Assembly: GCA_902362715.1 (NCBI GenBank)
Contig: CABIXN010000003.1
Location: 355,914 to 419,913, forward strand
Length of the DNA: 64,000 nt
From: Lachnospiraceae bacterium
Lineage (GTDB): Bacteria > Bacillota > Clostridia > Lachnospirales > Lachnospiraceae
Reading direction: 5' to 3'
The notes under the pieces were generated by a model, which saw only the letters and a program-made list of their open reading frames with translations, did no database searches and was not told the origin of the DNA. How positions within the stretch are numbered: the first letter of the stretch is position 1; the number at the start of each line of letters is the position of its first letter. Positions 44,429-53,726 of the stretch are shown here, piece by piece. A program made the translations under genes and the position numbers.

Positions 44429-47400
44429 ATGAAAAGGAAAGCAGCAGGAAAGCTCTTTTCGTTTCTGACTGCAGCAGTGATGGGAGTCTCTATGATACCA
44501 GCCACTGCGCTGGCAGCAGAAACAAAAAGTACAGATGTAGACCAGGAATGGTATAATTTCCGGAATAATCAGGAGAATAACGGTGTCACAGACCGTCCAA
44601 CTCCCACCAGCGATCTGGAGGCTGCACAGAAGTGGGCTGTGAAGTATGGCAGCGGATGGAGTGCAGCTCCCACACCGCCATTAATTCTGGATGATTATCT
44701 GTATATTGGCGTAGGGAATAAAATAATAAAGATTGATAAAGCCACCGGAGAAAAGGTGGATGAAAGTGATGAGATGGCAGGAAATGTTGGTTATGCCATG
44801 AATCCGATTCTTTATGCAGACGGAAAACTGTTTGTGCAGATTGGCAGCGGAAGAATCCAGGCGGTTGATTATGATACTTTAACCTGTGCCTGGACCACAG
44901 AAGCTGTAGACAGCGGACAGACCGTATCTCCTATCAGCTATGCAGAAATAGACGGGGAAGGCTATATTTATACCGGCACCTGGACTGCAGAGAGCAGAGA
45001 CGGAACGTTTTTCTGCGTATCCACGGATGATGACGGCGTGGTGAACGGCGTTAAAGAACCGGAGTGGAAGTTTGTTCCATCAGGCTCTACAAAAGATACA
45101 GATACTATCACCTATGATCCGGACTTGAATGCGACCCTGGATGATGAGGGCAGTGTTGCAAAAAGAGGATTTTACTGGGCCGGAGCCTATGCCACAGATA
45201 AATATGTAGCGGTTGGATCCGATGACGGAACCGGTGAAAACGATCCAACGGCAAATGGCGTGTTCTATACGTTAAATCCCAAAACAGGCGAGATTATTGA
45301 TAAGATCTCCGGCATTAAGGGAGATATCCGTACAACTGTTGTATATGACAACGGACACCTGTATTTCTGTACCAAAGGCGGCTTAATGTATAAGGTAGAT
45401 GTAGATGCCAGCGGAAACCTTTCCAATGAATCTTATATGGACCTTGGAAATCAGGTAACTGCAGCGCCCATTGTTTATAAAAACAAAATCTATGTGGGCG
45501 TCAGAGGCGACGGAGGTCAGTTTGATCCCGACGGCGGACATTTTTTCGCGGTAATTGACAACAGCGGCACGTTAAGTGCAGATTCCCTGATGTATAAGCT
45601 CCCGATAGCCGGCTACCCTCAGGCAGCGGCGCTTTTGTCCACCGCTAATGAAGATGTGGACTATGACCAAGACGGCAAGGCAGACGGACGTGTCTACCTG
45701 TATTTTACTTATAATGCACAGCCTGGCGGTATTTATTATACCTATGATACTCCGGATCAGAAGGAAGCATCTAAAGAAAGCAAAGAGCTGTTTGTCCCTG
45801 ATGAGGCTCAGCAGCAGTATTGTATCAGTACAATCTGTGCAGACCGTGAGGGAACACTGTATTACAAAAATGACAGCGGTTATCTAATGGCAGTGGAAGC
45901 CAATGAAGCGTACTTGAACAATGCAGTTGTAACCTCAGAAGACGGAACAACGGCTGCATGGGATAAAGCCTTTGATTCCAGAAAATCAAATTATGAAGTA
46001 AAGCTTCCTACAGGGAGTAAACAGGCAGTTATCAAACTGGACCTCATTGAAGGATCTTCAGCCGCAGTAAATGGCACTGCATACAAGAATCAGGCAGTGG
46101 TTGCTCTTGGTGAGGATGGCACTGCAGAAGCGGCAGTGACTATAACAAAAGGCGAGGATTCCAGAACCTATACACTGAAAATTGCATGCCAGAGTGAAAA
46201 TGCAGATCTTTCCGGGCTGGAAGTAAACAACAGTAATAGTGCAGGGGATGGAATTGTAGATTTGTCTCCGGAATTTGCTTCCGGAAACACAGAATATACA
46301 GCTGATATTACAGAATTAAATGGAATCGGAACCAGTGAATTCTGGAATGTATGGCCAACAGCGGCTGACAACAGTTCTTCTGTTACTGTATATCCGGTAG
46401 AAAATGTAGATGAGGACTGGCTGTTGGAAGATGGAACCGTTGAGGGAATCACCCGAAATGGCACAACACGGTATCCGGTATATCCAAAAGATCCTTCCAA
46501 AACCATTAAGGTACGTATTGATGTAACTTCTGAAAACGGAAAAGTTACAAAATCCTATCACCTGACACTGCTGAAAAAAGTGGATGTAACAGGAGTAGCC
46601 TTAAATCACACAGAATACACCATGGATCTTAAGGATACCTTGCAGCTGCAGGCAGAAATTACACCGGCGGACGCTACTTATCAGACGGTAAAATGGTATT
46701 CTTCTGATGAAGAAGTAGCTGTTGTGGATGAAAATGGTCTGGTAACACCTAAAAAAGCCGGAAAAACAACAATTACGGTAATTACAGATGACAAGAGTTT
46801 GACAGCAGCATGTGAAGTAACTGTTGAAAACAGAGATCTTTTAGCTGCCCAGGCAGTAGATGATAAAATTGATGCCATCGGAGAGGTGACTCTGGAAAGC
46901 AAAGCAGATATTGATGTTGCAAGAGCTGCATACGATGCCCTGACAGATGACCAAAAAGCGCTGGTAACTAAATATGATACGCTGACAGCAGCAGAAAAAA
47001 CATATCAGGAATTAAAAGATGCAGCAGATAAAGAAGCAGCGGATACAGCGGCAGCTAAAGCAGTGGATGATAAGATCAGTGCCATCGGAGAAGTGACTCT
47101 GGAAAGCAAAGATGCCATTGAAGATGCAAGAACAGCATACGATGCCCTGACAGATGACCAGAAGGCGTTGGTAACAAATCTTGCAGATCTGGAAAAAGCA
47201 GAAGAGGCATATGGAGTGCTTGCACTGGCTCAGGCAAAAGAAGATGCCAAAGCGGAAATAGAAAATTATAAAGATATGGAAGATTACCGCCAGGCACAGC
47301 AGGAAGAGCTGAAAGAAATTATAAAAGAAGCACAGGCTGTAATTGATGAAGCAAAGGATCAGGATGCTGTGGCTCAGGCAGCTGCCGACGCCAAAGCAAA

Positions 47401-48232
47401 GATGGATCAGGTGAAAACAGACGCCCAGCTGGCAGAAGATGAAATAGCAGCGGCTGAAGCTAAAGCAGTTATGGACAAAATTGACGGAATCGGTGAAGTT
47501 ACTTTAAAGAGTAAAACAGAAATCAATGCAGCAAGAATTGCCTATGACGGATTAAGTGACCTGGCAAAATCCAAAGTGACAAATTATGAAAAACTGACGG
47601 CTGCTGAAAGTAAATACGCTGCTCTTGTAAAGGAACAGAAGCCGGAAACCGTTGTAGATAAGGAAAGCGGTATTTCTGTAGAAGGAAAATTAATACCGGA
47701 TTCAAAACTGGTAATTGAAGAACTGAAAGAGGCTGATGCCCCAGAGCTTTTAAAGGCATTTGAATCAGAAGATATTGCTGAGATTTTAGGCGCCTATGAG
47801 GTTTCTCTTGAAAACGGCGGTTTTAACGGCAGTCTGAAACTTATATTTACTGTTGGCGATGAGTATAACGGAAGAAAAGTAATCATCAAGCATTTAACCG
47901 GAGACGGGAGTATTGACACTTATACAGAAATCGTAAAAGATGGAAAAGTTTCTGTTACCGTTGATTCTCTGTCACCGTTTATGCTTGCCCTGGCAGATGA
48001 CAACAGTACAGCGGATCCTGGAAAAACACCGGGAACTGATAACCAGACAAATCAGACAGATACAAATGGAAACAATACAGATCAAGACGGAAAAACAGAA
48101 AACCCGGATACATCTATAAGCCCGAAAACCGGCGATGAGCAGACACCAATGTTCTGGACGTTGTTTATATGTGCAGCAGGAGCAGGTATCCTGGTAATTG
48201 CCAGAGCAAAATACCGGAAAGAGACAAGATAA
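44429..48232 (+). CDS. Wall-anchored beta-propeller surface protein with SPKTG sorting signal
   Basis: The protein has 1267 residues. A signal peptide ends near ATALAAE. The N-terminal region (about 35-480) has repeated PQQ-propeller-like units such as DYLYIGVGNKIIKIDKATGE, GHLYFCTKGGLMYKVD and NKIYVGVRG, suggesting a beta-propeller. Two cadherin-like sandwiches (about 490-710), a BIG2-like domain (about 715-798, KKAGKTTITVI), helical repeats of the ALTDDQKALV type (about 805-1070), a C-terminal beta domain and SPKTGDEQ with membrane helix and basic tail follow. SPKTG fits the (S/P)PxTG signals used by clostridial sortase B. AAAAAGGAGG precedes ATG. In Bacteroides the propeller lipoprotein BtuG binds B12; a similar role is inferred only from operon context. 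Confidence 0.82.
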   Translation: MKRKAAGKLFSFLTAAVMGVSMIPATALAAETKSTDVDQEWYNFRNNQENNGVTDRPTPTSDLEAAQKWAVKYGSGWSAAPTPPLILDDYLYIGVGNKIIKIDKATGEKVDESDEMAGNVGYAMNPILYADGKLFVQIGSGRIQAVDYDTLTCAWTTEAVDSGQTVSPISYAEIDGEGYIYTGTWTAESRDGTFFCVSTDDDGVVNGVKEPEWKFVPSGSTKDTDTITYDPDLNATLDDEGSVAKRGFYWAGAYATDKYVAVGSDDGTGENDPTANGVFYTLNPKTGEIIDKISGIKGDIRTTVVYDNGHLYFCTKGGLMYKVDVDASGNLSNESYMDLGNQVTAAPIVYKNKIYVGVRGDGGQFDPDGGHFFAVIDNSGTLSADSLMYKLPIAGYPQAAALLSTANEDVDYDQDGKADGRVYLYFTYNAQPGGIYYTYDTPDQKEASKESKELFVPDEAQQQYCISTICADREGTLYYKNDSGYLMAVEANEAYLNNAVVTSEDGTTAAWDKAFDSRKSNYEVKLPTGSKQAVIKLDLIEGSSAAVNGTAYKNQAVVALGEDGTAEAAVTITKGEDSRTYTLKIACQSENADLSGLEVNNSNSAGDGIVDLSPEFASGNTEYTADITELNGIGTSEFWNVWPTAADNSSSVTVYPVENVDEDWLLEDGTVEGITRNGTTRYPVYPKDPSKTIKVRIDVTSENGKVTKSYHLTLLKKVDVTGVALNHTEYTMDLKDTLQLQAEITPADATYQTVKWYSSDEEVAVVDENGLVTPKKAGKTTITVITDDKSLTAACEVTVENRDLLAAQAVDDKIDAIGEVTLESKADIDVARAAYDALTDDQKALVTKYDTLTAAEKTYQELKDAADKEAADTAAAKAVDDKISAIGEVTLESKDAIEDARTAYDALTDDQKALVTNLADLEKAEEAYGVLALAQAKEDAKAEIENYKDMEDYRQAQQEELKEIIKEAQAVIDEAKDQDAVAQAAADAKAKMDQVKTDAQLAEDEIAAAEAKAVMDKIDGIGEVTLKSKTEINAARIAYDGLSDLAKSKVTNYEKLTAAESKYAALVKEQKPETVVDKESGISVEGKLIPDSKLVIEELKEADAPELLKAFESEDIAEILGAYEVSLENGGFNGSLKLIFTVGDEYNGRKVIIKHLTGDGSIDTYTEIVKDGKVSVTVDSLSPFMLALADDNSTADPGKTPGTDNQTNQTDTNGNNTDQDGKTENPDTSISPKTGDEQTPMFWTLFICAAGAGILVIARAKYRKETR

Positions 48233-48233
48233 A

Positions 48234-48998
48234 TTGAATTCATTATATGTTGCCACCTTCAGTGAAGGTGCACTGGATGCCATCAGGGAACACAAATTAA
48301 ATATTGAATTTGATCATCTTTGTATTTCCGAAAATCTGGACCGGCCAGAACAGACGCTTCAGGAAATGAAAGAGGACTTTAGGACATCAGGGGCAAAAGC
48401 TGCAATTGTTCACGGTCCTTATACGGAGCTAAATGCTTCTTCTGTAGATCCAAAAGCAGCCGCGCTTACTATGGAGCGATATCATCAGACTTATAAAGTC
48501 TGCCGGGAACTTGGTATTCAGAGGATGATTCTGCATTCCGGTTATATTCCCATTCTGTATTACAAAGAATGGCATATTGAAAAATCTGTGGATTTCTGGA
48601 AGCGTTTTATACAGGATAAGGAAGAAAACTTTCATCTGTATATAGAGAATGTCTTTGAAGATGAACCCTATTGTCTGAAAGAAATTCTGGAAGGGATTCA
48701 CGATTCACGGGTGGGCTTGTGTCTGGATGTGGGGCATGTAAACGCTTCCTCTGCTCCCCAATATGATGTATATCACTGGATAGAGGTTTTAAGCCCCTGG
48801 ATTGGACATGTGCATCTGCATAATAATAATGGTATTAAAGATGAACATGCATCTATAAATCAGGGAACAATGGATATGAAAAAGGTGCTGGAACATATAA
48901 AAAAGCATCGCGGCCTGAATGTGACATATACCATTGAAAGCAGAACCTGTACAGAAAGTATTCAGTGGCTGAAAGAACAAAAAGTGTTGCTTCCGTAA
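48234..48998 (+). CDS. TIM-barrel sugar-phosphate isomerase/AP endonuclease-2-like protein
   Basis: A TTG start at 48234 is chosen: GGAAAGAGA lies about 11 bases upstream and the protein then opens with the first barrel strand (NSLYVATFSEGALDAI). The product is about 254 residues. Probable metal ligands of the xylose-isomerase-like barrel are visible: IENVFE, LCLDVGHVNAS, GHVHLHNNNG, DEHASINQG and YTIESR. It begins one base after the propeller gene and is followed by a strong terminator, so it is the last gene of this transcription unit. The substrate is unknown; a link to corrinoid lower-ligand or sugar chemistry would be speculative. Confidence 0.8.
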   Translation: MNSLYVATFSEGALDAIREHKLNIEFDHLCISENLDRPEQTLQEMKEDFRTSGAKAAIVHGPYTELNASSVDPKAAALTMERYHQTYKVCRELGIQRMILHSGYIPILYYKEWHIEKSVDFWKRFIQDKEENFHLYIENVFEDEPYCLKEILEGIHDSRVGLCLDVGHVNASSAPQYDVYHWIEVLSPWIGHVHLHNNNGIKDEHASINQGTMDMKKVLEHIKKHRGLNVTYTIESRTCTESIQWLKEQKVLLP

Positions 48999-49000
48999 AA

Positions 49001-49052
49001 GCAGGACTGTTGTTTCTGGAGAAAAATCTTCAGAGCAGCAGTCCTGCCTTTT
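49001..49052 (+). terminator. Intrinsic terminator ending the cobalamin-riboswitch operon
   Basis: GCAGGACTG (49001-49009) pairs with CAGTCCTGC (49039-49047), followed by CTTTTC. It sits directly after the TIM-barrel gene. Confidence 0.85.
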
Positions 49053-49184
49053 CATATTGCAGAAAAACACAAAATTAACAGCAGAAAGACAAAATCTTTT
49101 CCTGAGGGGGGTAATCCGTGATATGATTTTAATTAAAGAGAAACTATTAATATTCGGTCAGATAAGATATGCAGGGGGAATGGC

Positions 49185-50876
49185 ATGATAAAAGGATGGA
49201 AAGATTTATTCCGGGAACAGATTTTAGAACGGGGAAGAAATTATTTCTATGCTGGTGCAGTGACGAAGCTTCAGAAGACAGAGAATGGATATCAGGCTGT
49301 GGCAGAGGGAACGGCAGCATATGATGTGGCTATTGAGATAGAAGAAGACCGTATTTTGGATATGTACTGCGCTTGTCCTTATGCAGGTGACGGCAATTAT
49401 TGTAAGCATATGGCGGCAGTTCTGTTTAAAATTGAAGAAATGTATGGAAACGGTGCTGAAAACGAAGAGTGCTGCATAACAGAGAGAATCAAAGAAAAGA
49501 AAGAATTAGAAGAAACAATTGATAAAATTCCGGAAAAGGAATTGCGTGTTCTTGTAAAAGAACTGGCTGTTTGTGATGATGAGATCCGAAATATGATTTT
49601 GATAAGATATGCGGTAAAGATAGAGGAAAAACAAATAAAGTGGTTAAAGCAGGAAGTAGATCAGCTGGTATATGAGTATGGGGACCGAAGCGGATTTATT
49701 GATTATCGGAATGCATGGGATTTTTCATCGGATTTGCAGGCCTTTTTAGATGAAAAGGTAGATATATTGATTGAAAAAGGCTGTTATTTACAGGCATTTG
49801 ATTTGACAAACTATGTCTTTCAGACTATTGGAAGTACAGATATAGATGATTCTGACGGCGGAATTTCTATGGTTGCAGATTTGTGTTATGAGAAGTGGAA
49901 GGTGATTTTGGAGAACTGCAGTGAAGAAGAACAAAATAGAATGTTTTCATGGTTTGAAGATCATCATGGATGCGGGTATGTGGAGGATTATTTGGAAGAA
50001 TATCTGGAAGAGTTTATGATGAATGAATTTCAAAACCGTGAAATGTTAATAAAAAAGCTGAAGTTTCTGGATGAGATGATAGAAAATCAGGAATTTTCCA
50101 CAGATTGCGGGAGAATATGGAGCGTGCAGTATGGTTATGAGAATAACATATTGAAACGCTTGAAAATCATGGAAAAATTGAATTGTTCTAATGAAGAAAT
50201 AAAAGAATATCGAAAGAAATACAGAAGGTTTTCAGCAGTAAGAGTACTGGAAATCGAAGAGAGCCTTGCGTCTGGGGATATAGACCAGGCAATTGAGGTG
50301 CTGCAGGAAAGCAAAAATTTAGATTGTGCATATATGGGGCTGGTTGCTGATTATAGTGAAAAGCTGATTGATTTATATGAAAAACAACTGAACGAGAAGG
50401 CATATAAAGATGAATTGCTATTTTATGTTTTCAAGTGCCAGCAGAATGATCTGGAATATGTAAATAAATTAAAAGCTATTTGTACGGATAAAGAATGGGA
50501 ACAATATCGGGAACAGATTTTGGAAAACAGGAAGTGTTTATTTATACAATATCCGCTTATGGAAGCCGAGGGACTGTATGAGCGGCTGCTTGAAGCTTTG
50601 AAACAGGAAGTGTTTATCTATAGAATTGATGAATATGAGCGGATATTAAAAGAAAAGTTTCCGGAGCAGGTAAGGGATATTTATATTATGTATCTTCATA
50701 AAGAAGCGGGAAAATCTACTGACAGAAAGCAATACAGACATTTAATGAAGTATTTGAAAAAAATTAAAGAATATCCAGGTGGAAAAGAAAAAACAGGGGA
50801 AATTGCCAATGAATGGAAGGTTAAGTACCGCCGCAGGAGCGCTATGATGAATGAACTGCAAAAGGCCGGATTTTAG
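49185..50876 (+). CDS. SWIM zinc-finger protein
   Basis: The 563-residue protein has an N-terminal SWIM motif CACPYAGDGNYCKHMAAVLF (about residues 65-84), the CxCx(n)CxH zinc-binding pattern. The remainder is helical, charged and repeat-like (tetratricopeptide-like pairs), with no helicase domain, so it is a stand-alone SWIM protein. Such proteins often sit next to SNF2 helicases, but none is seen here. ATG 49185 follows a purine-rich GCAGGGGGAATGGC. Base composition is more A/T-rich than in neighbouring genes. Function is unknown; nucleic-acid or protein interaction is likely. Confidence 0.82.
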   Translation: MIKGWKDLFREQILERGRNYFYAGAVTKLQKTENGYQAVAEGTAAYDVAIEIEEDRILDMYCACPYAGDGNYCKHMAAVLFKIEEMYGNGAENEECCITERIKEKKELEETIDKIPEKELRVLVKELAVCDDEIRNMILIRYAVKIEEKQIKWLKQEVDQLVYEYGDRSGFIDYRNAWDFSSDLQAFLDEKVDILIEKGCYLQAFDLTNYVFQTIGSTDIDDSDGGISMVADLCYEKWKVILENCSEEEQNRMFSWFEDHHGCGYVEDYLEEYLEEFMMNEFQNREMLIKKLKFLDEMIENQEFSTDCGRIWSVQYGYENNILKRLKIMEKLNCSNEEIKEYRKKYRRFSAVRVLEIEESLASGDIDQAIEVLQESKNLDCAYMGLVADYSEKLIDLYEKQLNEKAYKDELLFYVFKCQQNDLEYVNKLKAICTDKEWEQYREQILENRKCLFIQYPLMEAEGLYERLLEALKQEVFIYRIDEYERILKEKFPEQVRDIYIMYLHKEAGKSTDRKQYRHLMKYLKKIKEYPGGKEKTGEIANEWKVKYRRRSAMMNELQKAGF

Positions 50877-50895
50877 AGAGATTCTTTAAAGATAT

Positions 50896-50924
50896 GCCGG
50901 CAGATTTAAGCCGGATTCTTTTTT
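50896..50924 (+). terminator. Terminator after SWIM gene
   Basis: CCGGC (50897-50901) pairs with GCCGG (50910-50914), followed after ATTC by TTTTTT. The stem is short. Confidence 0.6.
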
Positions 50925-50936
50925 GGATAATAGGTC

Positions 50937-50964
50937 TTGCATTATCTTTTCATTGTGATATACT
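50937..50964 (+). promoter_or_regulatory. Promoter of the molybdoenzyme operon
   Basis: TTGCAT (50937-50942) and TATACT (50959-50964) with a 16-base spacer, 84 bases upstream of the start codon. Confidence 0.6.
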
Positions 50965-50986
50965 GTTGGTAGATTAAAAGGATACC

Positions 50987-51000
50987 TTTGGTATACCAAA
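50987..51000. promoter_or_regulatory. 14-base palindromic operator candidate
   Basis: TTTGGTATACCAAA is a perfect palindrome located about 22 bases after the -10 box, where a bound repressor would block transcription. GGTATACC-centred sites are typical of GntR-family regulators. No regulator gene is adjacent. A second half-site, GGATACC, lies just upstream and can pair with GGTAT to make an RNA hairpin. Confidence 0.5.
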
Positions 51001-51047
51001 AAAATAAAACACAACATTCACATGATATATTTCAGAAAGGATAAGCT

Positions 51048-53726
51048 ATGAGCGATAAGGTTTCAATCTCGAATATGGACTTTCTGGCAGCCACCAATGT
51101 AGATGGGCTTGATGCGGCTGTAGGAAGCCTGAAGCTGTTAAAGAAGTCTGTTGGAACGAAAAAGAAAGAAAAAGATGAGATTCGTAAAGTGAAAACCTGC
51201 TGCCGTGCCTGTATTGCAAACTGCGGTGTGATTGCAACTGTGAAAAACGGCCGGGTGATTAAACTAGAAGGCAATCCGGAAGACCGTATGAGTAAAGGCC
51301 GTATGTGTGCCAAAGGCCTGTCAGGCATTCAGGCTCTGTACCATCCAAATCGGAATAAATATCCCATGATGCGGGTGGGCAAAAGAGGTGAAAACAAATG
51401 GCGCCGGATTTCCTGGGAGAAAGCCATTGATATTATTGCAAGAAAACTGGTGGAAACAAAAGAAAAATACGGTGCGGAAACAGTATTTTGTTCCACCGGA
51501 GGAGGCGGCAACCCGGAGATCTGGAGTATTGCGCGTTTCTGCAATATCTTCGGTACTCCCAACTGGTTCGAACCGGGCTGCGCTCAGTGCTATCTGCCCC
51601 GTGTACTTGCCTATACCATGATGTACGGCGGCGTGGATCCAAGTATTGCGGATTCCAATGCTCTGGAAATATATGATACAGAAAATACGCCTATTCAGTC
51701 TTTGGTGCTCTGGGGTACGGATCCGTCCTATTCCTGTCCTGCCAGCGGCGGAGGAGCAGTGGCAGATCTCCGGGCAAAAGGTGTAAAGACTGTTGTAATT
51801 GATCCGAGACTGACACCGGATGCGGCAAAGGCTGACGTTTGGCTTCCAATCCGTCCGGGAACTGATGTTGCACTGATGCTTGCCTGGATCCGCTATATTA
51901 TGGAGCACAAACTTTATGATGAAGAGTTTGTGATGAAATGGACCAATCTGCCCTATCTGGTGGATGCAGAAAGCAAAATGCTTCTGCGCGCAGAAAAAAG
52001 TGAGGATCCAAATATTCCGGATACATTTATGGTGTGGGACGCAAAAACAAATGCTCCGAAACCTCTGACCTATCCCTGGGATGATTCCCTGGATCCTGTG
52101 CTGGACGGATGTTTTGAGGCTGATGGAAAAGTATACAAAACAGGTTTTAGAATGCTCTGGGAGCAGGCAGAACAGTATACACTGGAGTATGCAGGGGATA
52201 TCTGTGAGCTGGACCCGGAAAAGATAAAAGAGGCTATTTTAGTTTACGCGGAAAACACACCAGGCGGTATTGCCCTTGGAGTAAGTACTGATCAGACGCC
52301 AAACTCTGTGCAGGCAGCTATGTCCACAGCTGTTTTAGATCTTTTGATGGGCAATGTAGAACGCCCGGGCTCTCTGCTTCAGAGATTTCAAACAAGCGGA
52401 GTTTTTGATATGCCAAACTATCCGGTTCCCATTGCGGCGGACCGTCTCCCGGATGAACAGTTAAAGAAACGTCTGGGGGGAATTGAACATAAGGGGCTGC
52501 ACATCTGGTATGCGGGCCATATTACAAGTATTTTTGATGCGGTTTTAACGGGAAAACCCTATAAGCCCAGAGTATGGATTGACCGTTCCGGAAATAAACT
52601 AGCGGCTGTGGCGGATAGTCAGAAGGTAAAAAAAGTCATTGATGAGCTGGACTTCATTGTACATATGTATATGTATCCAACCTCATTTTCCGCTTATGCA
52701 GATATTCTGCTGCCAACGGAAGAGTGGTTAGAGACCAATATGATTGTGGAGACCTGCAATACTCTCTGTGCCCGCCAGCAGGTAACTCATTTGTGGGAAA
52801 CTATGGATGAGACGCTGATCTGGTCAAAGATTGCTAAGCGATGCGGAGAACTGGGAGATGAAGGCTGTAAGAAAGCTTTTGATGCGGAATATATGGGAAA
52901 AGATCTGCCTTACTGGGATAATGTAACAGATTTGTGGGATCATTTTCTGGGCCGTATAGGACTTACCTTTGAGGATTTAAAGAAGCAGACCCCTTATGAA
53001 TATATGCCGAAAGATGAATGGAAAGATTATTATGTTTATAAAAAAGAGGATCCGGAGACGAAGCTTCCTCAGGGATTTGCCACACCTTCTAAAAAATGTG
53101 AGATTTACCTGGAAAGCATGATTACTCTGGGGCGCACCGGAAAGCCCTTCAGCAAATGTGAACTGCCTCCGGCATCCAAAGACTATGAGCCCCTTCCTTA
53201 TTATCTGGAACCGGCGGAAAGTCCCAGAAATGATTCCAGGGAAGCCAAAGAGTTCCCTCTGGTGCTTACCAGCGGAAGGGTTCCTTTTTATCATCACGGT
53301 ACACTGCGCAACATTCCGTGGCTGCGTGAAATCTATCCGGTGCCGGAGCTGTGGATGTATCCCGATGATGCGAAAAAGTATGGCCTGGAAGACGGCGGCT
53401 GGGCATGGATTGAATCGAAACGGGGAAAAATCCGGGCCGTGGTGGCCGTGACAGAAGGAATCAAACCGGGAGTCGTTTATATGGAGCGGTTTTGGAATCC
53501 GGAAAATCTCCAGAGCAAGACTCACGGATGGACAGAGATGAATGTCAATATGCTGACCCGTGCATCCGCGCCATTTAATGATGTAGTGGGAACTTATACC
53601 CTTCGTGGATTTTTGGTAAAAGTCTATCCGGCAGAAGGCGCACCGGAAGGTATCTGGAAAAATCCTCAGGACTTTAGCTCCTGGCTTGCGAAACCAAGTG
53701 ACCCCACAGAGGAGGTAACAGTATGA
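51048..53726 (+). CDS. Molybdopterin oxidoreductase (DMSO reductase family), cytoplasmic
   Basis: The 892-residue protein has an N-terminal [4Fe-4S] motif Cys52-x2-Cys55-x3-Cys59-x27-Cys87, then SGIQALYHPNR, ISWEKAIDIIARKL and LVLWGTDPSYSCP, typical of bis-MGD enzymes. Cys178 or Cys181 in NWFEPGCAQCYLPR lies where the Mo-ligating residue is expected. A C-terminal dinucleotide-binding domain contains LVLTSGRVPFYHHGTLRNIP. There is no Tat signal, so it works in the cytoplasm. It is operonic with a four-cluster ferredoxin, a TorD-AsrA fusion and AsrB, implying electrons from NAD(P)H. The substrate is unknown; thiosulfate, polysulfide, aromatic-hydroxyl or other reductions are possible. AGAAAGGA precedes the ATG. 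Confidence 0.87.
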   Translation: MSDKVSISNMDFLAATNVDGLDAAVGSLKLLKKSVGTKKKEKDEIRKVKTCCRACIANCGVIATVKNGRVIKLEGNPEDRMSKGRMCAKGLSGIQALYHPNRNKYPMMRVGKRGENKWRRISWEKAIDIIARKLVETKEKYGAETVFCSTGGGGNPEIWSIARFCNIFGTPNWFEPGCAQCYLPRVLAYTMMYGGVDPSIADSNALEIYDTENTPIQSLVLWGTDPSYSCPASGGGAVADLRAKGVKTVVIDPRLTPDAAKADVWLPIRPGTDVALMLAWIRYIMEHKLYDEEFVMKWTNLPYLVDAESKMLLRAEKSEDPNIPDTFMVWDAKTNAPKPLTYPWDDSLDPVLDGCFEADGKVYKTGFRMLWEQAEQYTLEYAGDICELDPEKIKEAILVYAENTPGGIALGVSTDQTPNSVQAAMSTAVLDLLMGNVERPGSLLQRFQTSGVFDMPNYPVPIAADRLPDEQLKKRLGGIEHKGLHIWYAGHITSIFDAVLTGKPYKPRVWIDRSGNKLAAVADSQKVKKVIDELDFIVHMYMYPTSFSAYADILLPTEEWLETNMIVETCNTLCARQQVTHLWETMDETLIWSKIAKRCGELGDEGCKKAFDAEYMGKDLPYWDNVTDLWDHFLGRIGLTFEDLKKQTPYEYMPKDEWKDYYVYKKEDPETKLPQGFATPSKKCEIYLESMITLGRTGKPFSKCELPPASKDYEPLPYYLEPAESPRNDSREAKEFPLVLTSGRVPFYHHGTLRNIPWLREIYPVPELWMYPDDAKKYGLEDGGWAWIESKRGKIRAVVAVTEGIKPGVVYMERFWNPENLQSKTHGWTEMNVNMLTRASAPFNDVVGTYTLRGFLVKVYPAEGAPEGIWKNPQDFSSWLAKPSDPTEEVTV

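Noticed and set aside
51048..53726. Sulfite reductase catalytic subunit
   Set aside because: Despite AsrA/AsrB-like neighbours, the sequence has molybdopterin-enzyme motifs and no siroheme-binding Cys pattern.
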